Assembly (NCBI GenBank): GCA_036265915.1
Contig: DATAOC010000046.1
Span: 1 to 64,000, forward strand
From: AR12 sp036265915
Lineage (GTDB): Bacteria; Methylomirabilota; Methylomirabilia; Rokubacteriales; CSP1-6
DNA length: 64,000 nucleotides
Direction: 5' to 3'
Shown: piece by piece, positions 34,902 to 42,207 of the stretch
Layout: every line of letters begins with the position of its first letter
How positions within the stretch are numbered: position 1 is the first letter of the stretch
Position numbers and translations under genes: made by a program
The notes under the pieces: generated by a model
What the model was told of the DNA's origin: nothing
The model's database searches: none
What the model saw: only the letters and a program-made list of their open reading frames with translations

Positions 34902-35515
34902 TGACGCAGCAGACGGTCGGTGTGCTGCTCTTCCCCGAGTTCGAGCTGCTCGACGTCTTCGGACCGCTCGAGGCCTTCGGCCAGGCGCGGGATTTCTTCC
35001 GCGTGCTCACGGTGGCCGAGCACGCGGGCCCGGTGGCGAGCGCGCAGGGACCACGGGCGATTGCCGACCACGGCCTCGACGACTGTCCGCCGCTCGACAT
35101 CCTGCTCGTGCCCGGCGGCATGGGCACGCGGCGGGAGGTCGGCAACCGCACGCTGCTGGACTGGATCGCGCGGCAGGCGCGGCGCACGCCGACCACGACG
35201 TCGGTGTGCACGGGCTCGGCGCTCCTTGCGAAGGCCGGCGTGCTGGACGGCCGGCGCGCCACGTCGAACAAGCGGGCGTTCGCCTGGGTCATGGAGCAGG
35301 GGCCGAAGGTGGACTGGGTACGCCAGGCGCGCTGGGTCGAAGACGGCAACGTCGTCACGTCGTCCGGGGTGTCGGCCGGTATCGACATGGCGCTGCACCT
35401 GATCGGCCGCCTGGCGGGCGCCGGCGTGCGCGACGAGGTGGCGACGCGCATGGAGTACGTCTGGCACGACGACGCGGCGAACGACCCGTTCGCGCGCGTG
35501 TGGGGGCTCGTCTAG
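34901..35515 (+). CDS. DJ-1/PfpI family protein
   Basis: A 204-residue glutamine-amidotransferase-like protein. It opens 'QQTVGVLLFPEFELLDVFGP', with the conserved Glu at the end of strand 1, and carries the nucleophile elbow 'TTTSVCTGSALLAKAG' (Cys near residue 105). It lacks a helix-turn-helix tail, so it resembles the AraC-linked amidase-like domain in isolation, similar to isonitrile hydratase-like proteins. It overlaps the fumarase stop; GTG at 34898 is an alternative start. Its stop codon overlaps that of the convergent dehydrogenase (CTAG). Confidence 0.87.
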   Translation: MTQQTVGVLLFPEFELLDVFGPLEAFGQARDFFRVLTVAEHAGPVASAQGPRAIADHGLDDCPPLDILLVPGGMGTRREVGNRTLLDWIARQARRTPTTTSVCTGSALLAKAGVLDGRRATSNKRAFAWVMEQGPKVDWVRQARWVEDGNVVTSSGVSAGIDMALHLIGRLAGAGVRDEVATRMEYVWHDDAANDPFARVWGLV

Positions 35516-36465
35516 GGCGCGTTCACGACGTGCATGCGCTCACCGCGCGCGAACGCCTCCACCGTCGCGATCGAGATGCGCAGCATGTTCGCCGAGGCCT
35601 CCGTGGTGTTGTAGCCGATGTGCGGTGTCAGGAGGACGTTGGGCAGCGAGGCCATCGGATGCGGCACCGGCGTCGGCTCGGTCTCGTGCACGTCGAAGGC
35701 GGCGCCGCGGATCCTGCCGGCCGCGAGCAGCTCTATCAGCGCGGCGTTGTCGACGAGCCGCGCCCGCGCCGTGTTGATCAGCCACGCGCTCGGGCGCAGG
35801 CGCGCCAGCAGCGCGCGCGAGACGAGGCCCTCGGTCTCGCGCGAGTACGCGAGATGCAGGGACACGACATCGGCGCGCTCGAAGAGCGCCTCGAGCGACG
35901 CGGGCTCGACGCCCGCCGGCGCGCGGCCGGCGGACGCGCGGCGGGTCCAGGCGATGACGCGCATGCCGATGCCCATCCCGAGCCGCGCCATCTCGACGCC
36001 GATCGGCCCGAGCCCCACCACACCGAGGATCTTGCCCCGCAGCTCGATGCCGTTGAAGCGCCCGGGCTCCCAGCGGCCCTCGCGAAGGCTGCGGTCGGCG
36101 GCGGCCACGTGACGCGTGAGCGCCAGCATCATGGCGAGCGTGTGCTCGGCCACCGACGTCGCGCCGTAGTCGGGCGTGTTCGCGACCAGGATGCCCTGAC
36201 GAGTGGCGGCGTCGACGTCGATGTAGCTGGCGTAGCCGATCCCGAGAAAGCTGATGAAGCGCAGCCGCGGACACGCGCGCAGCACCTCGGCATCCATGGA
36301 GGAATAGTCGAGGATGACCACGTCGGCGTCGCGGACGCGCGCGATCAGCGCGCCACGATCACGCGGGGGCCCGTCGTGGAAGTCGACGGCGCCGAGGCGC
36401 CGCAACGGCTCGAGCTCGCCGGGTGATTGCACGCAGCCGGCGCCATCGGGAAAGACGATCCGCAC
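35512..36465 (-). CDS. D-2-hydroxyacid dehydrogenase
   Basis: A 317-residue NAD-dependent dehydrogenase of the D-isomer-specific family. The nucleotide fold is 'VVGLGPIGVEMARLGMGIGM' (near residues 150-169). Catalytic Arg is in 'LINTARARLVD' (near 234), Glu follows in 'FDVHETEPTP' (near 262) and the His is in 'LLTPHIGYNT' (near 282). Substrates in the family are 2-hydroxy acids such as glycerate or phosphoglycerate. The GTG start has TATCAT 6 bp before it and no ribosome site. Confidence 0.92.
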   Translation of the reverse strand: MRIVFPDGAGCVQSPGELEPLRRLGAVDFHDGPPRDRGALIARVRDADVVILDYSSMDAEVLRACPRLRFISFLGIGYASYIDVDAATRQGILVANTPDYGATSVAEHTLAMMLALTRHVAAADRSLREGRWEPGRFNGIELRGKILGVVGLGPIGVEMARLGMGIGMRVIAWTRRASAGRAPAGVEPASLEALFERADVVSLHLAYSRETEGLVSRALLARLRPSAWLINTARARLVDNAALIELLAAGRIRGAAFDVHETEPTPVPHPMASLPNVLLTPHIGYNTTEASANMLRISIATVEAFARGERMHVVNAP

Positions 36466-36471
36466 CGGGGG

Positions 36472-36477
36472 ATGATA
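36472..36477 (-). promoter_or_regulatory. -10-like box of the D-2-hydroxyacid dehydrogenase gene (leaderless type)
   Basis: On the minus strand TATCAT is followed by CCCCCG and then the GTG start at 36465, a 6-bp gap with no possible Shine-Dalgarno pairing. It is one of the best examples of the leaderless pattern in this window. Confidence 0.5.
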
Positions 36478-36510
36478 CCGCGTCGCCGCCGGCGCGCGCC
36501 TGCGACGCTG

Positions 36511-36984
36511 CTAGCGCGGCTGACGCGTGAGCTCGGCCGGTCCGCGCGGCCCCCAGCGGAAGCTGGAATCGCCGCTGCCCTGCAGCTGGTTCTCCGCCAC
36601 CCTCGCAAGCGTCAGTCGCTGCGTGCCGTCGGGCGTCTCGCTCTGCACGACGAGCACGAGCCGGCCGCGGGCGTCGCTGCCGAGCCAGCCCTGGGCGCGC
36701 GACGACACCGCCGCCCCGGAGATCCAGCTCGTGAGCACGCCGGTGACGCCGGGACGCCGACCGCCGAGCAGCTCGTAGTTCCCGAGGTACACCCCGGACG
36801 TCCCCACCTCGATGGGCTCGGGGGTCAGCAGAAGCGCCACGGGTCCGCCTCCCCACGTGCCGCGCCAGGTGCCGGCAAGATCGGGAGCCGAAGCGACTTG
36901 CGACGACGGCGGCGGTGGCAGCGGCGCCTGCACCGCACAGGCGGTCAGGAAGACAGCGGCGAGCAGGATGCCGGCCCAGCGCAT
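36511..36984 (-). CDS. Small lipoprotein, function unknown
   Basis: A 157-residue protein with lipoprotein signal (lipobox LTAC, Cys16), a Pro-rich linker and a compact domain beginning 'LAGTWRGTWGGGPVALLL'. The G-T-W-x-G-x-W opening and alternating strands suggest a small beta-barrel, lipocalin-like fold, but I do not recognise a specific family. The ATG has AATAAT 6 bp upstream and no ribosome site, so the transcript is probably leaderless. Confidence 0.75.
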   Translation of the reverse strand: MRWAGILLAAVFLTACAVQAPLPPPPSSQVASAPDLAGTWRGTWGGGPVALLLTPEPIEVGTSGVYLGNYELLGGRRPGVTGVLTSWISGAAVSSRAQGWLGSDARGRLVLVVQSETPDGTQRLTLARVAENQLQGSGDSSFRWGPRGPAELTRQPR

Positions 36985-36990
36985 GGCTCA

Positions 36991-36996
36991 ATTATT
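36991..36996 (-). promoter_or_regulatory. -10-like box of the small lipoprotein gene (leaderless type)
   Basis: On the minus strand AATAAT is followed by TGAGCC and then the ATG at 36984. The AT-rich hexamer stands out in a GC-rich surrounding. Confidence 0.45.
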
Positions 36997-37054
36997 CCAC
37001 GACTTCGACCCGATGCACGGTCATGGCGGCATGCGGGGTGCAACACGCAGCCCC

Positions 37055-37504
37055 ATGGTCACCGTGGCGCTGTTCGGGGCGGACGAGGATAGCGTCCTCG
37101 TGCGCCTCGGCCTCCGCGAGGCGGGACTCGCCGCGACCGGCGCGTACGTGCAGGAGGTGCAATCCGGCGACGTCGACCTGGCCGAGTTCCTCGGCCGCGC
37201 CCGCCCGGACGTGGTCATCTACGATTTCGTGCAGCCCGCCGCACGTAGCCTGCGCTGGCTGCGAAAGCTCGAGCAGGTCTGCGAGGCACAGCAGATCCCG
37301 TGCGTGCTGACCGTTCGCGACGTGCGCGACCTGCATCACGTGGTCGTGGGCTGGGCCGCCTGCATCCTCATCCGCCCGTACGACGCCGAGATGGCCCGCC
37401 TCGCGATCCGTGAAGCGATCAGCGCGGACGACGACGACCACGTCGACGACGAGGTGGACGCGCGCGACGAGGTCGAGGGCGACGACGACGAGGCAGCCGC
37501 CTGA
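37055..37504 (+). CDS. Degenerate receiver-domain (response-regulator-like) protein with acidic tail
   Basis: A 149-residue protein with a receiver-like fold. Asp57 in 'VVIYDFVQ' matches the phospho-acceptor, Thr86 matches the switch residue, but the invariant Lys is Arg107 ('ILIRPYD') and the acidic pocket reads 'GADED'. The final 25 residues are almost all Asp and Glu. The same Asp-with-RP arrangement is seen in ANTAR-type receivers, but there is no ANTAR helix bundle. Start is uncertain: in-frame ATGs also occur at 37013 and 37031. It is divergent from the lipoprotein gene. Confidence 0.65.
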   Translation: MVTVALFGADEDSVLVRLGLREAGLAATGAYVQEVQSGDVDLAEFLGRARPDVVIYDFVQPAARSLRWLRKLEQVCEAQQIPCVLTVRDVRDLHHVVVGWAACILIRPYDAEMARLAIREAISADDDDHVDDEVDARDEVEGDDDEAAA

Positions 37505-37541
37505 AGTGTAGAAAAAGCTACGAATTCGCGGGCCGAGCCGC

Positions 37542-37547
37542 TAACGT
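37542..37547 (+). promoter_or_regulatory. -10-like box of the MlaC-SPOR gene (leaderless type)
   Basis: TAACGT ends 6 bp before the ATG at 37554, with no ribosome site between. The upstream AT-rich run GAAAAAGCTA (37511-37520) could act as an UP-like element. Confidence 0.4.
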
Positions 37548-37553
37548 GTGCCC

Positions 37554-38681
37554 ATGCGCGGCCGCCTCGCCGGACCGATGTTCGCCGTGCTCGCGCTGGT
37601 GTCGGTGGCCGACGCCGGCGAGCCCACCGAGCGGCTTCGCGCGCTGTTCGAGCAGGCCAATCACGTCCTGACGTCGCCCGACGAGGGGCGCGGCTTCGAC
37701 GAGCGACTGTCCGCCATCCGCGCGCTCGTCGGCGAGCTCTTCGATGCGCGGGAAGCGGCCGCCGCCGCCCTGGGGCGGGAGTGGCAGGCGCGGACGGCGG
37801 CTCAGCGCGCCGAGTTTGCGCGTCTGTATGCCGAGCTGGTCGAGCGCGCATACCTTGCCTGGGTCGGCGGCCGGGCCCGGCTGCACGGCGACGGCGTGCG
37901 GGTGGCGTTCGTGTCCGAGTCGACGAAGGGCGAGACGTCCAGCGTCGTCACGACGCTCAGCACGCGCGGCGCCGGCGAGGTGCCCGTCGAGTACCGCATG
38001 CGACGCCGCGAGGGGCGCTGGCTGGTGCAGGACGTCGTCGTCGACGGACTGAGCGTCGCCGACAGCTACCGCGTCCAGTTCCAGCGCGTCCTGCACAGCG
38101 GGGGCTACGGCGAGCTCATGGCCCGCATCCAGGAGAAGTTCTCGGCGTCGGCGCTGGCCGAGCCGCCCGCGCCGCTGCGCGTGGCGAGCGTCAACCCCGT
38201 CTCCGACGCGCCGGCCGTCGAGGCCAGCGCGGCGACCACGGCCGCGGTGTCGACCGCGCTGAGCATCGCCAGCTCTCCGAGCGCGGCGATCGCCCCGAGC
38301 GCCGCGACACCCACGCCGCCGCCGGCGCCGCGGACCCCGTCGCCGGCGACAGCGGTGGCCGTCACGTCCCCCGCGGCGCCGGCAGCACGCGGCTCGGTGC
38401 CGTCACCGCTCGAGTCGGTGGGCCGCGCGACGAGTCCGAGTCCGCCGGGGTCGACTCCGAAGGCGTTCTGGCTCCAGCTGGGCGCCTTCCGCGACACCGA
38501 CGCGGTGACCCGGCTGGTCGAGCGCCTGCGCGATCGCCAGGTGACCGTGACGACTGGCGGGCCGCGGACCGCGCCGCTGACGCGCGTGCTCCTCGGGCCC
38601 TTCGTCGACCGTGCCGCTGCCGCCGCCGCGCTCCGTCAGCTCGCCGCCGCCGGGTACCGCGCCATCATCGCTCTCGAGTAG
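37554..38681 (+). CDS. MlaC/Ttg2D-type lipid carrier fused to a SPOR domain
   Basis: A 375-residue secreted protein. Residues 1-20 are a signal peptide. Residues 25-195 follow the MlaC pattern ('RLRALFEQANHVL', 'LFDAREAAAAALG..W', 'VDGLSVADSYRVQFQRVLHSGGYGEL'), the periplasmic phospholipid shuttle between outer and inner membranes. Residues 200-300 are a Pro/Ala/Ser/Thr-rich linker. Residues 303-375 are a SPOR domain ('FWLQLGAFRDTDAVTRLVERL' pattern then 'TRVLLGPFVDRAAA'), which normally binds denuded septal peptidoglycan. The fusion would tether a lipid carrier to the division site. No mlaABDEF genes are adjacent. GTG at 37548 is an alternative start. Confidence 0.85.
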   Translation: MRGRLAGPMFAVLALVSVADAGEPTERLRALFEQANHVLTSPDEGRGFDERLSAIRALVGELFDAREAAAAALGREWQARTAAQRAEFARLYAELVERAYLAWVGGRARLHGDGVRVAFVSESTKGETSSVVTTLSTRGAGEVPVEYRMRRREGRWLVQDVVVDGLSVADSYRVQFQRVLHSGGYGELMARIQEKFSASALAEPPAPLRVASVNPVSDAPAVEASAATTAAVSTALSIASSPSAAIAPSAATPTPPPAPRTPSPATAVAVTSPAAPAARGSVPSPLESVGRATSPSPPGSTPKAFWLQLGAFRDTDAVTRLVERLRDRQVTVTTGGPRTAPLTRVLLGPFVDRAAAAAALRQLAAAGYRAIIALE

Positions 38682-38696
38682 CACGCCGCCGCCCGG

Positions 38697-39812
38697 ATGC
38701 TTCGCGAGGTCGTCACGCTCTTCTTGAAGCTCGGCGTGATCGGCTTCGGCGGGCCCGCGGCCCACATCGCGCTCATGCGGGACGAGGTCGTGCGCCGGCG
38801 CCGCTGGGTCGACGACGCCCGGTTCCTGGACCTGCTCGGGATGACGAATCTCATTCCGGGGCCCAACTCCACCGAGATGGCGATTCACCTCGGGTACGTG
38901 CGCGCGGGCTGGCCGGGCCTGCTGCTCGGCGGAGCCGCGTTCATCGTGCCCGCCATGATCACCGTGCTCGCGCTCGCCTGGGCCTACGTGGCCTACGGCG
39001 CGCGCCCCGAAGCGTCGGCGGCGCTGTACGGCATCAAGCCGGTGATCATCGCCATCGTCCTGCACGCGGCGTGGGCGCTGACGCGGACGGCGGTGAAGAC
39101 CGCGCTGCTCGGCGTGGTGGCGGTCGTCAGCATCGCACTGTACGCGGCCGGCGCGCACGAGCTGGCGATCCTGCTCGGCGCCGGCGGCGTCACCGCGCTG
39201 GCCCGCGCGGCGCCGCGACGTGACGTCGCGGCGCTCCTGCTGCAGCTGCCAGCGACGGGCGGCGCCGCAGTGGCCGTGTCCGGGGGCGTGTCGCTGGGGG
39301 CGCTGTGCCTCGTGTTCCTCAAGATCGGGGCGGTTCTCTATGGCAGCGGGTACGTGCTGCTCGCTTTCTTGCGCAGCGACCTGGTCGAGCGATATCACTG
39401 GCTCAGCGACCGCCAGCTGCTGGACGCGGTCGCCATCGGCCAGTTCACGCCGGGACCCGTCTTCACGACGGCGACGTTCATCGGATATGTGCTGGCGGGA
39501 TGGGTGGGCGGCGTGCTCGCCACCATCGCCATCTTTCTACCCTCCTTCGTGTTCGTCGCGCTCAGCCAGCCGCTCGTTCCGTGGATCCGCCGGTCCGCCG
39601 GCGCCGCCGCGTTCCTCGACGGCGTCAACGCCGCTGCGCTCGGCCTCATGCTCGCCGTGACCGGCCAGCTGGCGCGCGCGGCCGTCGTCGATGCGCCCAC
39701 ACTGGCGCTCGGCGTCATCGCGCTCCTTCTCCTCCTGCGGTTCCGCGTGAACTCCGCGTGGCTCGTCGCCGGCGGCGCCGCCATCGGTCTCGCCCTCCAC
39801 GGACGCGGGTGA
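38697..39812 (+). CDS. chrA: Chromate transporter (CHR family, two-domain)
   Basis: A 371-residue membrane protein with two homologous CHR halves. The first starts 'LFLKLGVIGFGGPAAHIALM' (residues 8-27) with 'GMTNLIPGPNSTEMAIHLGY' near 47-66. The second has 'FLKIGAVLYGSGYVLLAFL' (near 205) and 'DAVAIGQFTPGPVFTTATF' (near 241). ChrA exports chromate, often by chromate/sulfate or proton-coupled exchange. The gene starts 15 bp after the MlaC-SPOR stop and may be co-transcribed. No ChrB regulator is nearby. Confidence 0.92.
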   Translation: MLREVVTLFLKLGVIGFGGPAAHIALMRDEVVRRRRWVDDARFLDLLGMTNLIPGPNSTEMAIHLGYVRAGWPGLLLGGAAFIVPAMITVLALAWAYVAYGARPEASAALYGIKPVIIAIVLHAAWALTRTAVKTALLGVVAVVSIALYAAGAHELAILLGAGGVTALARAAPRRDVAALLLQLPATGGAAVAVSGGVSLGALCLVFLKIGAVLYGSGYVLLAFLRSDLVERYHWLSDRQLLDAVAIGQFTPGPVFTTATFIGYVLAGWVGGVLATIAIFLPSFVFVALSQPLVPWIRRSAGAAAFLDGVNAAALGLMLAVTGQLARAAVVDAPTLALGVIALLLLLRFRVNSAWLVAGGAAIGLALHGRG

Positions 39813-39897
39813 CGATGCAGCGGGTTGACAGCCGCGCGGTGCGCCGACGATAGTTCGCTCGCCGGTCCGTGTGCCGGCGACCTCGAGGGGGAGCCAG

Positions 39898-40269
39898 GTG
39901 GAGCGCGCATTCTTCGTGATTGGCTGCGTGTCGGCCGCGGTGGCGGTGGCGCTCGGGGCCTTCGGCGCCCATGGCCTGCGGCAGCGCCTCGTGCCCGACA
40001 TGCTGACGACGTTCGAGGTCGGCGTCCGCTACCACATGTACCACGCCCTCGCGCTCATCGGCGTCGCGCTGGCGCTCGGGCGATGGCCGCTGCCTGCGCT
40101 CGTCGTCGCCGGCTGGCTGTTCGTCGCCGGCACGCTCGTCTTCTCCGGCACGCTGTACTTGCTGGCGGTCACGGGCCAGCGCTGGCTCGGCGCGGTCACG
40201 CCACTGGGCGGGCTGGCGCTCATCGCGGGCTGGGTCGCGCTCGCCTGGGGCGCGTGGACACGGCCCTGA
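39898..40269 (+). CDS. DUF423 family membrane protein (YwdK-like)
   Basis: A 123-residue protein with four membrane segments. It has the family hallmarks 'ALGAFGAHGLRQRL' (near residues 19-32), 'YHMYHALALIGVAL' (near 45-58), 'FVAGTLVFSGTLYLLAVTG' (near 76-94) and 'TPLGGLALIAGW' (near 101-112). The GTG at 39898 follows GAGGGGGAG. DUF423 proteins are widespread and their role is unknown. The 3' end overlaps the start of the tag gene by 16 bases. Confidence 0.88.
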   Translation: MERAFFVIGCVSAAVAVALGAFGAHGLRQRLVPDMLTTFEVGVRYHMYHALALIGVALALGRWPLPALVVAGWLFVAGTLVFSGTLYLLAVTGQRWLGAVTPLGGLALIAGWVALAWGAWTRP

Positions 40270-40838
40270 AGCGCTGTCCGTGGGCCGCGGGCCAGGCGAT
40301 GGCGCGCTATCACGACCGCGAGTGGGGCGTGCCGCTGCACGACGATCGCCGGCTCTTCGAGTTCCTGATCCTCGAGGGCGCCCAGGCCGGGTTGAGCTGG
40401 TCGACCATCCTCAACAAGCGCGCGGCGTACCGCCGCGCGTTCGCCCGCTTCGAGGTACGCGCGGTCGCCCGCTTCACGGCCGCACGGCAGCGTGCGCTGC
40501 TGCGCGATGTCGGCATCGTCCGCAACCGCGCGAAGATCGCCGCCGCCGTCGACAACGCGCGCGCGTTCCTGGCCGTGCAGCGCGAGCACGGCTCGTTCGA
40601 CGCGTACGTGTGGCGGTTCGTCGGCGGCCGACCACGGCAGAACCGCTGGCGCACGCCGGCCGAGGTGCCGGCCGTGAGCGACGTCGCGGACACGCTGAGC
40701 CGGGATCTTCGCGCGCGCGGCTTCCGGTTCGTGGGGCCGACCATCTGCTATGCGTTCATGCAGGCGACCGGCATGGTCAACGACCATCTCGTCGGCTGCT
40801 TCCGTCGCCGCGAGGTCGAGCGGCTCGGCGCGTCGTGA
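40254..40838 (+). CDS. tag: DNA-3-methyladenine glycosylase I
   Basis: A 194-residue base-excision enzyme that removes 3-methyladenine from DNA. The zinc ligands of Tag are present: Cys8, His20, and the C-terminal His and Cys in 'NDHLVGCFRR' (near residues 176-185). The base-recognition Glu is Glu41 in 'LILEGAQAGLSW'. Length matches E. coli Tag (187). The GTG start lies within the end of the DUF423 gene. Confidence 0.94.
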   Translation: MDTALKRCPWAAGQAMARYHDREWGVPLHDDRRLFEFLILEGAQAGLSWSTILNKRAAYRRAFARFEVRAVARFTAARQRALLRDVGIVRNRAKIAAAVDNARAFLAVQREHGSFDAYVWRFVGGRPRQNRWRTPAEVPAVSDVADTLSRDLRARGFRFVGPTICYAFMQATGMVNDHLVGCFRRREVERLGAS

Positions 40839-40871
40839 TAGGCTCTCAGCACCATCTCGGGAGGACAGCAC

Positions 40872-41057
40872 ATGCCGAACATCACGGTGCAGTGGTACGC
40901 GGGACGGACGGACCAGCAGAAGCGTGAGCTGACGAAGGCGATCACCGAGGCGATGGTGAAGATCGGCAAGACGTCCGCCGACCAGGTGCACATCGTCTTC
41001 CAGGATGTCGAGAAGTCGAACTGGGGGCACAACGGCAAGCTGGCGAGCGACGGCTGA
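40872..41057 (+). CDS. 4-oxalocrotonate tautomerase family protein
   Basis: A 61-residue protein beginning Met-Pro, giving the catalytic N-terminal proline of the tautomerase superfamily after Met removal. The sequence then follows the family (PNITVQWYAGRTDQQKREL, 'VHIVFQDVEKSNWG'). Such enzymes tautomerise or dehalogenate 2-oxoacids in aromatic-degradation pathways. A GGGAGG ribosome site is well placed. Confidence 0.93.
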   Translation: MPNITVQWYAGRTDQQKRELTKAITEAMVKIGKTSADQVHIVFQDVEKSNWGHNGKLASDG

Positions 41058-41069
41058 GGCGACGCGGCG

Positions 41070-42179
41070 CTAGGCCGCGCGCGCGGCGGCTCCGGCGTGC
41101 GCGAGCCGCTGCTGCAGCATCCCGAGCACGACGGCCTCGTCGCCACTGAGGCCGGCCACGTCCTCCACGATCGCCCGCTCCGTGCGGCGGCGGAACGCGT
41201 CGAGGGTGACGCCGTCGAGATAGGCGTCGAGCACCGCGGGGTGCACGTAGCACTTGCGACAGATCGTCGGCGTGTTCCCGAGCCGGCGCGCGACGGACTC
41301 GACCGCGCGCAGGATGTTGCGCCGGGCCTGGCGCTTCGAGGTGAACGCGGCCACCTCGCTGAGCGCGAGCGCGGCCAGCACCGTGCCCGCCCATGTCCGG
41401 AAATCCTTTGCGGTGAAGTCGGCGCCGGTGATCTCGCGCAGGTAGCCGTTCACGTCGGCAGAGTCGATGACCTGCCGGCGTCCCTCGTCGTCGACGTACT
41501 GGAACAGCTCCTGGCCCGGGAGCTCCTGGCACCGCCGCACGACGCGCGCGAGCCGTGGATCCCGGACGTCGACCTCGTGCTCCTTTCCGCTCTTGCCGCG
41601 AAAGCGAAAGCGCAGTGTCGAGCCGGACACGGCCACGTGGCGGTCGCGCATGGTCGTGAGGCCGAACGATCCGTTCTGCCGCGCGTACTCCGCGTTGCCG
41701 ACGCGGATCAGCGTGCTCTCGAGCAGGCGCACCACCGTCGCCAGGACCTTGTCGCGCGGCAGGCCGGGCAGGGCCAGATCCTTCTCGACGCGCGCGCGGA
41801 TGCTCGGCAGCGTCTCCGCAAAGGCGAGCATCCGCGCGTACTTTGCCTCGTCGCGGACCGCGCGCCAGCGGGGGTGGTAGCGGTACTGCTTGCGTCCGCG
41901 CGCGTCGCGTCCGATGGCCTGGATGTGTCCGTGCGGCGCGGCGCAGATCCAGACGTCGGTCCAGGCCGGCGGGATGGCGAGCGACCGGATCCGCCCCAGC
42001 GTCTCGGCGTCGCGGACGCGTCGCCCGTGCGCGTCGACGTACGTGAAGAACTTTCCAGCCCGGCGCCGCGCGATGCCCGGTCGGCCTTCGGTGACGTACG
42101 TCAAACCGGCCAGTTTTGCCGACTCCACCGGGTCACTCACGATGCGCGGCAGCGAGCGGCGGCGTCGGGCTCTCGGCAT
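41070..42179 (-). CDS. DNA topoisomerase IB (poxvirus/Deinococcus type)
   Basis: A 369-residue type IB topoisomerase. The N-terminal DNA-binding domain includes 'FTYVDAHGRRVRDAETLGRI' and 'AIGRDARGRKQYRYH'. The catalytic domain holds the Arg-Lys-Arg-His pentad region, 'DFRTWAGTVLAALAL' (near 257) and the nucleophile Tyr in 'CRKCYVHPAVL' (near residue 311). It relaxes supercoils through a 3'-phosphotyrosyl link without ATP. Start at 42179 has AAGGA upstream; further N-terminal extension overlaps the divergent treZ gene and is unlikely. Confidence 0.92.
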   Translation of the reverse strand: MPRARRRRSLPRIVSDPVESAKLAGLTYVTEGRPGIARRRAGKFFTYVDAHGRRVRDAETLGRIRSLAIPPAWTDVWICAAPHGHIQAIGRDARGRKQYRYHPRWRAVRDEAKYARMLAFAETLPSIRARVEKDLALPGLPRDKVLATVVRLLESTLIRVGNAEYARQNGSFGLTTMRDRHVAVSGSTLRFRFRGKSGKEHEVDVRDPRLARVVRRCQELPGQELFQYVDDEGRRQVIDSADVNGYLREITGADFTAKDFRTWAGTVLAALALSEVAAFTSKRQARRNILRAVESVARRLGNTPTICRKCYVHPAVLDAYLDGVTLDAFRRRTERAIVEDVAGLSGDEAVVLGMLQQRLAHAGAAARAA

Positions 42180-42207
42180 GGTCCTTGAAGCTCGTTCAGC
42201 AAGGGCT

